Positions 54,602-63,830 of a stretch of 64,000 nucleotides of DNA are shown here, in pieces (the stretch's first letter is position 1; each line of letters opens with the position of its first letter). The stretch is from Acanthosepion esculentum (taxonomy: Eukaryota > Mollusca > Cephalopoda > Sepiida > Sepiidae): the NCBI GenBank assembly GCA_964036315.1, contig OZ038500.1:54095425-54159424 (forward strand). The letters are read 5' to 3'. The translations under genes were made by a program, and so were the position numbers. The notes beneath the pieces were generated by a model. The model was not told the DNA's origin. It searched no databases and saw nothing but the letters and a program-made list of their open reading frames with translations.

Positions 54602-54845
54602 CAGTGTGGCCCGAAAGTCTTGAGAGAGTTTTTGGAGAGCCTTTGCAACAATCAACAAAGCACAGATTTGTAAAATATCCAACAGGATATTGGTGTCGCA
54701 TCATTTTGTGTCACAACAATGATGGTGTTCATACAGAACGTTCTCGTTGTGTGACAGCGTCAATGAAAGGAAATAAACTTAATCCAGTACATGTGATTGG
54801 TATTACTGTTTTACTTGCTCTGTTATTCTCATTACTTTTTGGTAG
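54602..54845 (+). mobile_element. Mariner-type single terminus (weak)
   Basis: TA followed by CAGTGTGGCCCGAAAGTCTT. The downstream open frame to about 54852 is not recognised and no opposite end was identified. Confidence 0.35.
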
Positions 54846-54849
54846 CGAG

Positions 54850-54955
54850 TGACAAGACTAATACATCTGAGGCAGAATAGATGAATTAATACCTTTCTTA
54901 AGGCTATTAGTGCATACGTGAATGTAATGAACCTGACTGGAATTTGAACCCCCTA
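54850..54955 (-). mobile_element. tRNA-derived SINE (family S), short fragment
   Basis: AATACCTTTCTTAAGGCTAT, GTGAATGTAATGAACCTGAC, TGGAATTTGAACCCC: reverse of family S core and B box. Confidence 0.7.
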
Positions 54956-55009
54956 AAATAATCCTTCCTAGCTATCAAAAAGTAATTTTTAAATAAGCAA
55001 CCCCATAAT

Positions 55010-55470
55010 ATTGAAAATGTGCCCCCGCTGTTCATCTTAAGGTTCTTGACAAAATCCAAAGACGGATATGCAATGTGATAGTTCCTGATCTCGCATCTCA
55101 ATTCCAGTCACTTTCACACAGACATGATATTGTTTCCCCCTCTGTCTTTTCTTCAAATATTTTCATGGCAACTCTGACAAGCTATTTTCACTGGTGCCCC
55201 AACTGCATGAATTTAACCGTGCTACTAGGTTGGCATCTCGGTCCTATCCTTTTACTGTCGAAACAGTTAAATGTAACCACCTCTTCTACTCCAGCAGCTT
55301 CTTCTCTCACACTTCTTGACAGTGGAAGTCCCTTCCTCTTACTTGCTTCTCTGATAACTATAATCTTCAAAAATTTAAATGCCAATCGACATCTTCTGAT
55401 GCCTTGATCTTGATCCCCGTCCTTCTCTTTATCCTTTCCTCAAACACTCCTCTGATGATAGAAGACCAAT
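55010..55470 (+). mobile_element. LINE family A, C-terminal part
   Basis: GTTCTTGACAAAATCCAAAG, PDLASQFQSLSHRHDIVSPS, GCATGAATTTAACCGTGCTA, TTCAAAAATTTAAATGCCAA. Ends before the canonical 3' terminus. Confidence 0.85.
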
Positions 55471-55795
55471 AAACTGGTTTAGTGATAGCTGAACATTTTA
55501 TTAAAAACCAGCTGTGTGCTTAGTCTTATAGCATGGACCTGTTCTCAGTGCTAAGGCTAATACTGATTATTATGTGACAGTTTTGGAATCAGTATATATT
55601 AAGTCCTACCAGCCATCTTTCTGTAAGTAGGAGTAGTGAGCTTAAAGGTAATTAGCTCCTAATGTGATATTTTCTGTTTGCATATAAAATTAGCCTGGGG
55701 TTGTATATTTTTTTTTAGTTGCTTTGCATATATTTATGTCCTCAATTTTTGCACTGAGAAAAGATTGATAAGCTGGTTTAGTGATAGCTGACCAT
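55471..55795. other. Spacer bounded by a direct repeat
   Basis: CTGGTTTAGTGATAGCTGA-CATTT occurs at about 55474 and again at about 55773, 299 bp apart. The interior is unassigned. Confidence 0.5.
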
Positions 55796-55994
55796 TTGAT
55801 GAAAATGCCCTCTTTCTTCATTATGTCTCCCAGAAATTTCATTTCTTTCTGAGTCTAAGTACAAGTGTCCTTTTTGTTCCCATTTTCCTTAAAACTTCCT
55901 TGTTAATCACAAATTTAGTCTATGGTATTTCCAGCATCCTTCTGTAGAACCTCAAGTCTTCTTGCCATCTGTATGGAAATTGTCCCACATTCAG

Positions 55995-56285
55995 TTATAT
56001 TCTCAGTCAGTTATGTGCCGTGCGTGATACACACTTAGGCGATCATGTATCTTTCGATACATGACTGACGAGACAGATTTTTTCTTGCAGTAGGTTGACA
56101 TTTCATTCTGCGGTAGAACCTGGTCTGTACAGCTATTTACTCATAGCTGGAGGCGGGGGGGGGGAAGAGGATTCATACCTTTCCCAAGGGTATTAGCATG
56201 TAATGGATTCGAATGGAACTCAAACTCAGCTCTCTGATTCTTCAAATCGAGCCGCTATCCATTACTCCACCGTGCCTTCCACTGT
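55995..56285 (-). mobile_element. tRNA-derived SINE (family S), full length, nested in RTE
   Basis: Minus strand GGCACGGTGGAGTAATGGAT, GAGTTTGAGTTCCATTCG (B box), CCTTGGGAAAGGTATGAAT, tail TGTATCGAAAGATACATGATC, TAACTGAC. Flanked on both sides by RTE sequence. Confidence 0.88.
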
Positions 56286-56420
56286 CATATAGGAGGATAG
56301 ATATTACATAACAATTCAGAACTATTTTCTTTGGTTCTAACAAATTTTCCTGTCTCTTTATACATTGTTTATTTTTTGGATGACATCTTTTACTGTTCAT
56401 ATGCGCTTTGGATATCAGTA

Positions 56421-56823
56421 CAGTGTAACCCGGATATAAGAGAGTTGCCGGGACTGGGCCTCTCTTATATCCGGGCCTCTCTTATATCCGGGCCTCTCTT
56501 ATATCCGGGCCTCTCTTATATCCGGGCCTCTCTTATATCCGGGTCTCTCTTATATCCGGGTCTCTCTTATATCCGGGTCTCTCTTATATCCGGGTCTCTC
56601 TTATATCCGGGTCTCTCTTATATCCGGGTCTCTCTTATATCCGGGTCTCTCTTATATCCGGGTCTCTCTTATATCCGGGTCTCTCTTATATCCGGGTCTC
56701 TCTTATATCCGGGTTTCGTCTATTATATATACATTAACACAGGCTCTAATTTGGGATCAGAGAAAATCTCTCTTATATTCGGGTTTCTCTTATATCCGGG
56801 TCTCTTATATCCGGGTTACACTG
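56421..56823. mobile_element. pogo/Tigger-like MITE, expanded copy, with TA target duplication
   Basis: CAGTGTAACCCGGATATAAG at the left and its reverse complement at the right, TA on both sides. The normal MITE is about 155 bp; this one is 403 bp because of an internal tandem array. Comparison with 37880-37950 shows the empty LINE site. Confidence 0.9.
56459..56713. repeat. 17-bp tandem array inside a MITE, 15 units
   Basis: CCTCTCTTATATCCGGG repeated in exact 17-bp steps; first five units start CC, the next ten TC. The unit is the reverse complement of the MITE terminal sequence. The Pro-Gly-Leu-Ser-Tyr-Ile type peptide across it is translated repeat. Confidence 0.98.
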
Positions 56824-57179
56824 TATTACACTTTCTGTTGTGTTAAAACACGTAGCAAGTAGTTAAAGATCTTTCCTTTCTTGATTTTGACATTTTGCAT
56901 CTTGGCATGTCCCTCTTGCTGACAAACATACATTGTGTCTCCGTATAATTGACTTTTTTGTTCCCATTTTCCTTAAAAGTTCTTTGTTGCTCACATGTTC
57001 CATCCATGGTATTCTCGCCAACCTTCTGTAGAACCACAACTCAGTTGCCTCCGGTCTTCTCTTCATCAGTGAGGAGATTGTCCAGCATTCACTGCTCTCT
57101 AGAAAGACTGATATAATATAACAGTTAAGTCTGATAGGTTTGATAGCATCAAATTGGCAGCTGTTCTTGAAAATGCACT

Positions 57180-57420
57180 GGTGCATGATATAACTTGTTA
57201 ATTAAAGTGCCTCTAAAATGAAAAAGTTCTCTATTAATAATCTTAAAGAACCATTTTTGTCTTTCATCAGTATGGCTGATGCTAACCTCCATGAGAGCAA
57301 ATCACAATGCCTTCTTGATCTCATGTTTTCTGTTGAGATGAAATGGAATGATTTAGAGATGGACGGTTTAACCGAAAAGCCAACTTTAAGTTTTCTTGGT
57401 CTCATCTTCACACCGTGAAA
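57180..57420 (+). mobile_element. LINE family A, internal fragment
   Basis: Frame reads FSINNLKEPFLSFISMADAN then LHESKSQCLLDLMFSVEMKW, matching 41000-41180 (minus) and 62100-62200. Confidence 0.8.
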
Positions 57421-58496
57421 CTGCATTGAAATTTTTTACGAAACCAAAATCATTCAATTTTGTTTAGTGCTATCACTACTATATCTAAAGAAACACTATT
57501 GAAAAAGACTTTCAGATGTTAATAAAATGAAAGTTCATCAACATTTATACCATTGTAAGAGAAAAAGATTGAACAAAAATATGTTATTAAAAACATTTAA
57601 TTGACTAGTTTTAGGAAATAAATGTGAAATCTATTTGTTTACAAAAGAAATGAAGAAAAAAACGTAAATATGACATGATGTCTGAAATCTATTTGTTTCA
57701 GTTTTCAAAAAAAAAAAAATTGTGGTAAAATTAAGTCAACAAAATAGGGTGTAAAAATAAAAAATAGTTGCCAGTTTCGTCTTAATGTTAAATTTTATGT
57801 AGTCAGATTTTTGTAATTGTTTTCTTGAGTAAGCCAGTAAGTAATATGACAATCACAAAATAAAGTTGTTGTAAACAAGAAAAATTAATGAAGATTTTAT
57901 TTATAAATAAATTTGTTTTTTATCTCTAGGGAATGCACCTAAACTAGATATTAGGAATAATTAAAAAAAATAGTTCTTAATTTCACTTTTAAAATATGTA
58001 TATTTCCAGATATTTACTCTAGAGTAAAATTGTTTGTTTTCTACAAATAAAATTATGTTTCTATCTGGCAAATACACCTAAAAAAATAATGTTTTAATCT
58101 CAGTTTTAAAATGTGTATATTTTCAAAACTTCAAGTCATTTTTTTAAAACCCAAAGTAAAAATGATTCTTTTTTAGCCACTAGTCATGGTCATGAGACAG
58201 TAGTTTCAATAATTTGAAAGTTCTTCTACCACACATTCATTACTATCAGTTGCTCTTTTTTTTTTCTTTTTTCTTTTCTTTTTGCTTACATTATAATTTT
58301 TGATAGAATTTACTTCCTTGATCAGAAAAGAAATGAACATCTCCCGGGTTGTAGTTTAAGGTGTTGTGGACCATGTGTGTTTGCGTGTTGTTGTATTAGA
58401 AACACGTGTGCAACTCCTGGTAGAATATTAAAAGGTTCAACAAGAAAATGGCCAGACTTGAATTAAATCCAACTGAAGATAAAGAAGATGAACAAA

Positions 58497-58499
<3 letters not shown>
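57421..58499. other. 1.1 kb AT-rich, no recognised feature
   Basis: No repeat family or gene was recognised. Confidence 0.4.

Positions 58500-58558
<59 letters not shown>
58500..58558. repeat. (AT)n microsatellite
   Basis: About 29 AT dinucleotides directly abutting an inverted SINE tail. Confidence 0.95.
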
Positions 58559-58560
<2 letters not shown>

Positions 58561-58563
<3 letters not shown>

Positions 58564-58830
58564 TTGGACATAGTCCGACAATTTATTTAAAGACATTTTA
58601 TATTATGTTTAACGTTCTTTTTATAGATACAAGTATTTAAGCAAATGCTCTGTTTTATGTCGGAGAGCAAAAATTTTCTATGAAAATTTCTCGGACATTC
58701 AGGCCGGTAAATGTTATTTAATACTGTTTATTATAAAACAGAGCATTTGCTTAAATACTTGTATCTATAAAAAGAACGTTAAACATAATAGAAAATGTCT
58801 TTAAATAAATTGTCGGACTATGTCCAATTC
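58561..58830. repeat. Inverted repeat of SINE family T tail
   Basis: Left arm 58561-58657 and right arm 58734-58830 (97 bp each) are reverse complements with about one small difference. The 76-bp centre is the adjoining SINE body (AATTTCTCGGACATTCAGGC). Confidence 0.93.
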
Positions 58831-58854
58831 TAAAATATATGACGTCATTTGTTT

Positions 58855-59160
58855 ACATTTGATACACTAGAGCAGATATGAATACAAGAGATTCATGGAA
58901 GATTTAAGTTTAAAGATAGTAAAATCGACCTTGCTAACCAGACGCTGCTCTGTGGCCGAACGGTTAAGGCACATCAAGCGAAATGATGGTTCCGTATAGG
59001 ATACAGGTTCGATTCCTGTCAGAGAGCGAAAATTTTCTATGAAAATTTCTCGGACATTCAGGCCGGTAAATGTTATTTAATACTGTTTATTATAAAACAG
59101 AGCATTTGCTTAAATACTTGTATCTATAAAAAGAACGTTAAACATAATATAAAATGTCTT

Positions 59161-59165
<5 letters not shown>
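58855..59165 (+). mobile_element. tRNA-derived SINE (family T), full length
   Basis: TTGTTTACATTTGATACACT, then head CTCTGTGGCCGAACGGTTAA with B box GGTTCGATTCCTGTCAGAGA. The acceptor-like arms GCTCTGT and AGAGAGC can pair, an almost complete class II tRNA look. Body GAAAATTTCTCGGACATTCA, tail AAAAAGAACGTTAAACATAA, then (TA)n to 59205. Confidence 0.92.

Positions 59166-59205
<40 letters not shown>
59166..59205. repeat. (TA)n microsatellite at a SINE 3' end
   Basis: Continues directly from the SINE tail TTTAAATATATA. Confidence 0.95.
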
Positions 59206-59207
<2 letters not shown>

Positions 59208-60089
59208 CAAATATATGTATTAAACAAAACAATTTTACAATGGACAGAGACAATAACATTTGTATGTGTGTGAACGTTTGTGTCTGTTCTTTGGTGAATG
59301 TTCTTATGTACGTGTATGTGTGTATAATGTTCATGGCATCTCCCACAAATGGAAAGACACGGATCTTCTAATAGAGTTTACATTGTTGTCACTGAAATGA
59401 AGAAGAGAACGAGACGAGAAGTCGCCTAGTATTTATAGTATAGGGGGAATGACCCCTAGTGACAATTTGGGAATTAAGGAGGAGCTAACTCCGACAGTGT
59501 CTTCTAATTGAGTGTACAATTTCAAAAATATTTATAAAGATTGGTCACTTTGATTTTGCAAAACAAAGTAACGTGTAAAATTTCAGTCTCAAAAAAAAAA
59601 AAAAATCATATTTCGCATTTTCAGCTGTTCAAAGCAAAATACCATTTTAACTCACTGTAAAAAAAAAAATAATTCAATGAATAAAATCAAATACAAATTA
59701 CATATTTAGAAAGATTATTTTATTTGCTTTCCAGCCATATGAATGTTTTTAAGATTGGATCAGAAATACACGAGATATTGTGAGTTGAATAGACTAAGTT
59801 ATAAATTTATCAATTGCAAATGAAATCAGATATCGACCGGAAATGCCATCATTACACAAGAAAATGAATGGCTTCCTTAGAAAGCAAAAATACTAAATTA
59901 AAAACTGAAAAACCGAATTGAAAACTTTGGTATCAAGGGGAAAAAAAAGCCAGAAACTGATACTGAAACATAAATTGCCAAATTGACCAACTCTAGAATG
60001 ATTCTTTTGCTAAGTCTGCAGTTAGGAAAGTCAGTTCATTATGTCATCCATTGAATATTATATATTGAGTATTTCTGCCACATCTGGTC
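59206..60089. other. No recognised gene
   Basis: Includes A runs near 59591 and 59665; nothing supported. May be intron 5' of the tetraspanin exon. Confidence 0.4.
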
Positions 60090-60590
60090 TGGTGCTTCTG
60101 CTAGGTGTCTAAAGATTCTTGACAAAATCCAAAGAAGAATCAGCAATGTTATCAGTCCTAACCTGGCATCTTGGCTTCAGTCACTTTCCTATCATCGTAA
60201 TATAGGCTCTCTTTGCCTCTTCTATACATATTTTCCTGATAATTGTTCTGATGAGATTTCATTTGTTGACACAACAACTTCATGAATTTAAGTGCAGTAC
60301 TAGATTGGCAGGTAGGTTTTATAATTTCACTGTTGAAATTGCTAGATGTAGCCATAAGTTCATTGCTAGTTTATTTTCCCGCACTTCTGGAACTGTCTTC
60401 TACTTTTTTGCTTTCACTATCAACAACAATTTTTAAAAATTTAAATGCAATGTCAATCATTATTTTATGTCCCTATGAATCTTGTTCTTTTATTGTTCTC
60501 TCTGTTTCTTTCACTCTCCGTAACTCCTTGTGTCTTAGTGGCTTTATTGCTTTACTTGGGGTGAAATGGTTAAAAAGAAAATGCTAATGG
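60090..60590 (+). mobile_element. LINE family A, C-terminal part and 3' end
   Basis: TTCTTGACAAAATCCAAAGA, CTTCATGAATTTAAGTGCAG, TGTGTCTTAGTGGCTTTATT, GGGTGAAATGGTTAAAAAG. Lies just upstream of the exon, same strand. Confidence 0.85.
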
Positions 60591-60925
60591 ATCTATGATA
60601 TAATGAAAGTGTGAAATTTGTCATACAAATAAAAATTATGATGAACTTAAAATTTTGATTCTATAAAAGCAGTATCACATGATTTTAAATTTAAAAAATT
60701 TTATTAAGAATTTCAAAATTAAAAAAATTTAACTATTAAATTTTAAAATTTAAAAAATTGGTAAGCAATTTTTAAAGTTTTATTTTTTTAAATTTTTTTT
60801 TACTTGGAGTTTAATAAAATTAGATTTTTATTTCTTTTCCCTGTCATTGACCAGAAATGAATTGACCAGCAGCCTGTGAAAACTACTTATTAAATTTTTA
60901 ATCAACGCATTTTTTTTCTCATCAG
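60591..60925 (+). other. AT-rich intron segment ending in a splice acceptor
   Basis: Strongly A/T-rich, closing with a pyrimidine tract TTTTTTTTCTCATCAG at 60910-60925 that fits a 3' splice site. Confidence 0.7.
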
Positions 60926-61111
60926 TTTGTAGGTATTGGCTTGCTGATCATTGGAGTGTGGGCTGAAGTTGAAAGACGCAAGTATGGAGCCCTTAACAAC
61001 TACATGTCTCTTCCTGTGGCTCTTCTCTTGTCTGTCGGCCTCATCATCTTTGTTAATTCCATTCTCGGGATTACGGGCACTTTGCAGGAGCATGTCATCT
61101 TGTTAAAAGTG
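60926..61111 (+). CDS. TSPAN15: Tetraspanin exon, TSPAN15-like (TspanC8 group)
   Basis: A single internal exon of 186 nt (62 codons, phase 0 at both ends), preceded by TTCTCATCAG and followed by GTGAGTATA. It reads FVGIGLLIIGVWAEVERRKY, GALNNYMSLPVALLLSVGLI and IFVNSILGITGTLQEHVILL, then KV. Residues 1-12 are the outer half of TM1, 13-28 the small extracellular loop, about 29-50 TM2, and the rest the short inner loop. The AEVER.KY block and its place after TM1 match vertebrate TSPAN15, as do the exon limits I recall for that gene. TspanC8 tetraspanins escort the membrane protease ADAM10 and choose its substrates; that role is inferred from the family. Neither the first exon nor the exon with the large loop was found here. 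A paralogous tetraspanin is possible. Confidence 0.85.
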
Positions 61112-61154
61112 GTGAGTATACATTTTATGTTTTTTTGTTATTCATTCTGAATGG

Positions 61155-61207
61155 TGCAGTAGGTAGAGTTGTAAAAGATTAAATAAAGAGTCCAGTTCAA
61201 AGTTCTC
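61155..61207 (+). mobile_element. SINE family P body scrap
   Basis: AGATTAAATAAAGAGTCCAG and TTCAAAGTTCTC match the minus strand of 54270-54310. Confidence 0.5.
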
Positions 61208-61210
61208 TGA

Positions 61211-61504
61211 TGTAATGGAATAACCTGTCACCCACATGAGTAACTTCACTATAAGTAGTAACTACCTATAAGTATCTGTAAGGCAACAGACTACAGGAGT
61301 CTAGCTGGGATTTGTTGAGTACGACTCAGATTTCCGTGAGAACTACCAACCTTCCACTAGTATCACTCGCTACTGGATTGACCTGCGACGATTGTGCACA
61401 TAACTGTTACCTTATTTCTTATTGTACTGGTTTTACAATAAACCGTTACTTATTTATCCACCGTGTTGTTCAAGTATATATTCCTATTAGAATGGAATAT
61501 AACA
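61211..61504 (+). mobile_element. Possible solo LTR in intron
   Basis: TGTAATGGAATAACC ... AGAATGGAATATAACA (TGT...ACA), 294 bp, with ACAATAAACCG at about 61436 as a poly(A)-signal-like site. The opening resembles the LTR-like block at 47331. No target duplication seen. Confidence 0.35.
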
Positions 61505-62252
61505 GTTAAGAAGACCAAAATCAACACATGTGAGGGTAATGCTGTGCAAGTCTCTTACTAAAAACCAGTAAGCATTTCATTTCACATGGCCTTCTATCAG
61601 ATAAAAAAATATGGCTTTTGTTTATCTAGGATTACTGAATTTGGCTATCAGGCTTTAGATAAGAACATTGAGGCTCAGGCTGTGGCTTTAGATACCTTGA
61701 AGGCATTTAACAGGGTTTATTATGCTGGCCTTCTCCACAGGCTCAAGAGCTATGGTGTCTCTGGCTGGATATTTGACATAATCTGATTGTTCTTAACAAA
61801 TCTGGTAATGAAGGTCATGTTGAACAGTCATCCTTCTAGATTGTTTCACATTAATGTAGAGGGTCTCTCAAGGCTCTATTCTTGGACCTCCGTTGTTTGT
61901 TCTCTTCATCAATGACATTCTTGATGTCATCTGTTTTCAACTAGGTATTTCTGCTGAAGTCACAACTATTTACTCCTGTCTTAGAGCAAATCTGACAAAG
62001 TAAAACTGGCAGCTGATCTTGAAAATCACTTCCAATCAGTTGTTAACTGGGGCAAAAAATTGCTTGTAAATTTTAATACCTCCAAAACAAAATTGCTGTT
62101 CTTTAATCATCATAGAGAACCATTTTTGCTCACCATCAGAATGGCTGATGCTAACCTCTAAGAGAACAGCCCATTGTGCCTTCTTGGTCTCATGTTTTCT
62201 ACTGACATTATGTGGAGCAATTATATTGAATCAGTTGCTAGATCTGCTGCTA

Positions 62253-62332
62253 TTAGGTTGGTGCAAAAATAACGTCGTTTTCTCACATATGTTACTTATG
62301 TAAATAACGACATTATTTTTGCACCAACCTAA
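62253..62332. mobile_element. 80-bp mariner MITE (MADE1-like)
   Basis: TTAGGTTGGTGCAAAAATAA at the left and its reverse complement TTATTTTTGCACCAACCTAA at the right, TA on both sides, 80 bp overall with a short centre. The termini and size match the mariner MITE type called MADE1 in human. Confidence 0.9.
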
Positions 62333-62494
62333 TAATAAGGTTGATTCACTGGGTTGGTTCTGCTGCTAATAAAGTTGGTTCACTGTGTTGTGACAGATAA
62401 TTTTTCTCATCAGAATCCATTTTGCACATTTACAAGTTTACCATTTGTCCATGCATTGAATATTGCTGCCATATCTAGTCTGGTGCTCCAGCTA

Positions 62495-62992
62495 CAGTAG
62501 AACTCCCCACATCAAAATATAACATAATCTAGCCTTCCTTGAACTTCGACTCCTCTTCAAATCCGAACTTTTGTATTGACATAAATATGAAGCTTATTCT
62601 TCCTTGAATCAGAACAGTACCCTCAATACCAAACATCTCGGATATTCAATTTAGAGTTGTATTGTATATACTTATTTTTGTCTTTTACAGATTGTAATTG
62701 TTTTTGAATAAGATATTTCATAAATTTTAAACATTTCATGAATTGTCTTAGTTTTTCAAAAATTGCAATAAGCACAAATCTTTTCATTACTATTGGTTGT
62801 CAATTATTTTTTGTACATTTATATATTCAATCTGCATTTTAAATAAAAATGAATCAACATTACAAACTGCCTTTTGTATCCTAAAATCTAAAATAAAAAT
62901 TTTAAGCTTGCCACAGCAGCCTTTTCTTCCTTGAATCCGAACAGTACTCTCAATACTGAACATCTCGGATAATCGGTTTAGAGTTGTACTGT
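62495..62992. mobile_element. pogo/Tigger-like element nested in LINE A, with internal duplication
   Basis: Left CAGTAGAACTCCCCACATC after TA; right end reversed CAGTACAACTCTAAACCGAT, before TA. The 3' subterminal block (TTCCTTGAATCNGAACAGTA, ACATCTCGGATA, TTTAGAGTTGTA) occurs twice, at about 62607-62665 and 62928-62990. LINE codons continue on either side (GCTCCAGC / TATATCTTGAGCTCCAAAG). Confidence 0.8.
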
Positions 62993-63332
62993 ATATATCT
63001 TGAGCTCCAAAGAAGGGTGTGTGATGTTATTGGTCCTGAGCTGGCATTTCAACTTCTGATGCTTTCCCACTGCTGTGACATAGTTTCAACTCAGTCTTTT
63101 CTATCAATATTTTCTTGGCAGTTGTTCTAATGAGCTCTCCTCCTTGGTACCTTGATTGCATTAATTTACTAGATTGGCTATTAGGTCTCATTGTTTTACT
63201 GTTGAAATTGTTCTCTTCGCATAGATTCTTTCCTCGTACTTCTCCCCTGTGGAACTCTTCCATTTTCTTGCCCAACTATCAATTGAAAAATGTTGAATAA
63301 ATCCAAACTGTTTTTAGTAGGTTTATAAGATA

Positions 63333-63454
63333 TGAAGGTGTACTGAAAAATTATGAGCATGATCCATTTCCAAGAATCGGGATTTTGATGACCAAACATC
63401 AGTATATCATTTTTTGGAAAGTAGTTAGGCTGAGAACTTTTCAGTACCCCCTCA
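63333..63454. mobile_element. Mariner-type MITE
   Basis: Between TA dinucleotides: left TGAAGGTGTACTGAAAAATT, right reversed TGAGGGGGTACTGAAAAGTT. 122 bp. Confidence 0.6.
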
Positions 63455-63509
63455 TAATTTATTGTTTGCTATTATAAATTTGGTTACTGGGTATGACAAT
63501 AAGCTACAT

Positions 63510-63830
63510 CTGGCAGCAAAACCTCTGGGAGGATTTGAGCGGCAAGGAAGCACCTGTTAATTGCTAGTGTCCCATGTACATCTTGACCTAGGGTGGTAGC
63601 ACCGGCTAAGGTCCCAGCTATGACTGAATAGAAAAAAACCCTAAACTGGGGTCAAAACATGATGAAAATATAAAAAAATATTTTTATAGTACCAGACAGG
63701 AAAAAAATTACCAGCATACTTTTGAAAAAAAAAAAAATTATCAAAGATCCCAAGAAAATTTAATTTCGGCATTAAATGACCCATAAGGAGTTGATGTGCC
63801 GTTAAACAGACAAACCAAACTGTTGGAGCA
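63510..63830 (+). repeat. Dispersed repeat family C, complete-looking copy
   Basis: CCTCTGGGAGGATTTGAGCG, GGTGGTAGCACCGGCTAAGG, AAACTGGGGTCAAAACATGA, CATTAAATGACCCATAAGGA, GTTGATGTGCCGTTAAACAG. Shows the family without the long insertion at 13195-14100 or the 28-bp array at 44853. Confidence 0.75.

Larger units (their letters stand above)
55796..57150 (-). mobile_element. RTE-like LINE (family B1) with nested SINE and MITE
   Basis: Minus-strand frame at 57186-56863 reads SSECWTISSLMKRRPEATEL then WFYRRLARIPWMEHVSNKEL, the post-RT region of family B1. It continues, interrupted by insertions at 55995-56285 (SINE S) and 56421-56823 (MITE), through the segments at 55800-55990. The uninterrupted order is seen at 37390-37950. 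Frames broken. Confidence 0.8.
61560..63330 (+). mobile_element. LINE family A, longest copy (RT to 3' end), with two nested DNA elements
   Basis: RT palm start: QAVALDTLKAFNRVYYAGLL then HRLKSYGVSGW (the catalytic Asp of the first palm motif present in VALDTLKAF). Then GSILGPPLFVLFINDI, and GISAEVTTIYSCL where YADD should be, so the catalytic pair is lost. It continues KLLFFNHHREPFLLTIRMAD, then two insertions (62253-62332, 62495-62992), then the C-terminal segment to about 63330. It lies sense in the intron after the tetraspanin exon. Confidence 0.88.

Noticed and set aside
54604..54852. 82-codon frame after a mariner-like end
   Set aside because: Does not match transposase motifs I know; ends in a hydrophobic run typical of chance frames.
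56331..56846. 171-codon repetitive frame
   Set aside because: Covers the 17-bp array inside a MITE; no independent coding signal.
58935..59030. Genuine tRNA gene (class II)
   Set aside because: Near-complete cloverleaf features, but the sequence is the head of a SINE repeated at 46885-47215 and 4355-4566, with no independent termination.
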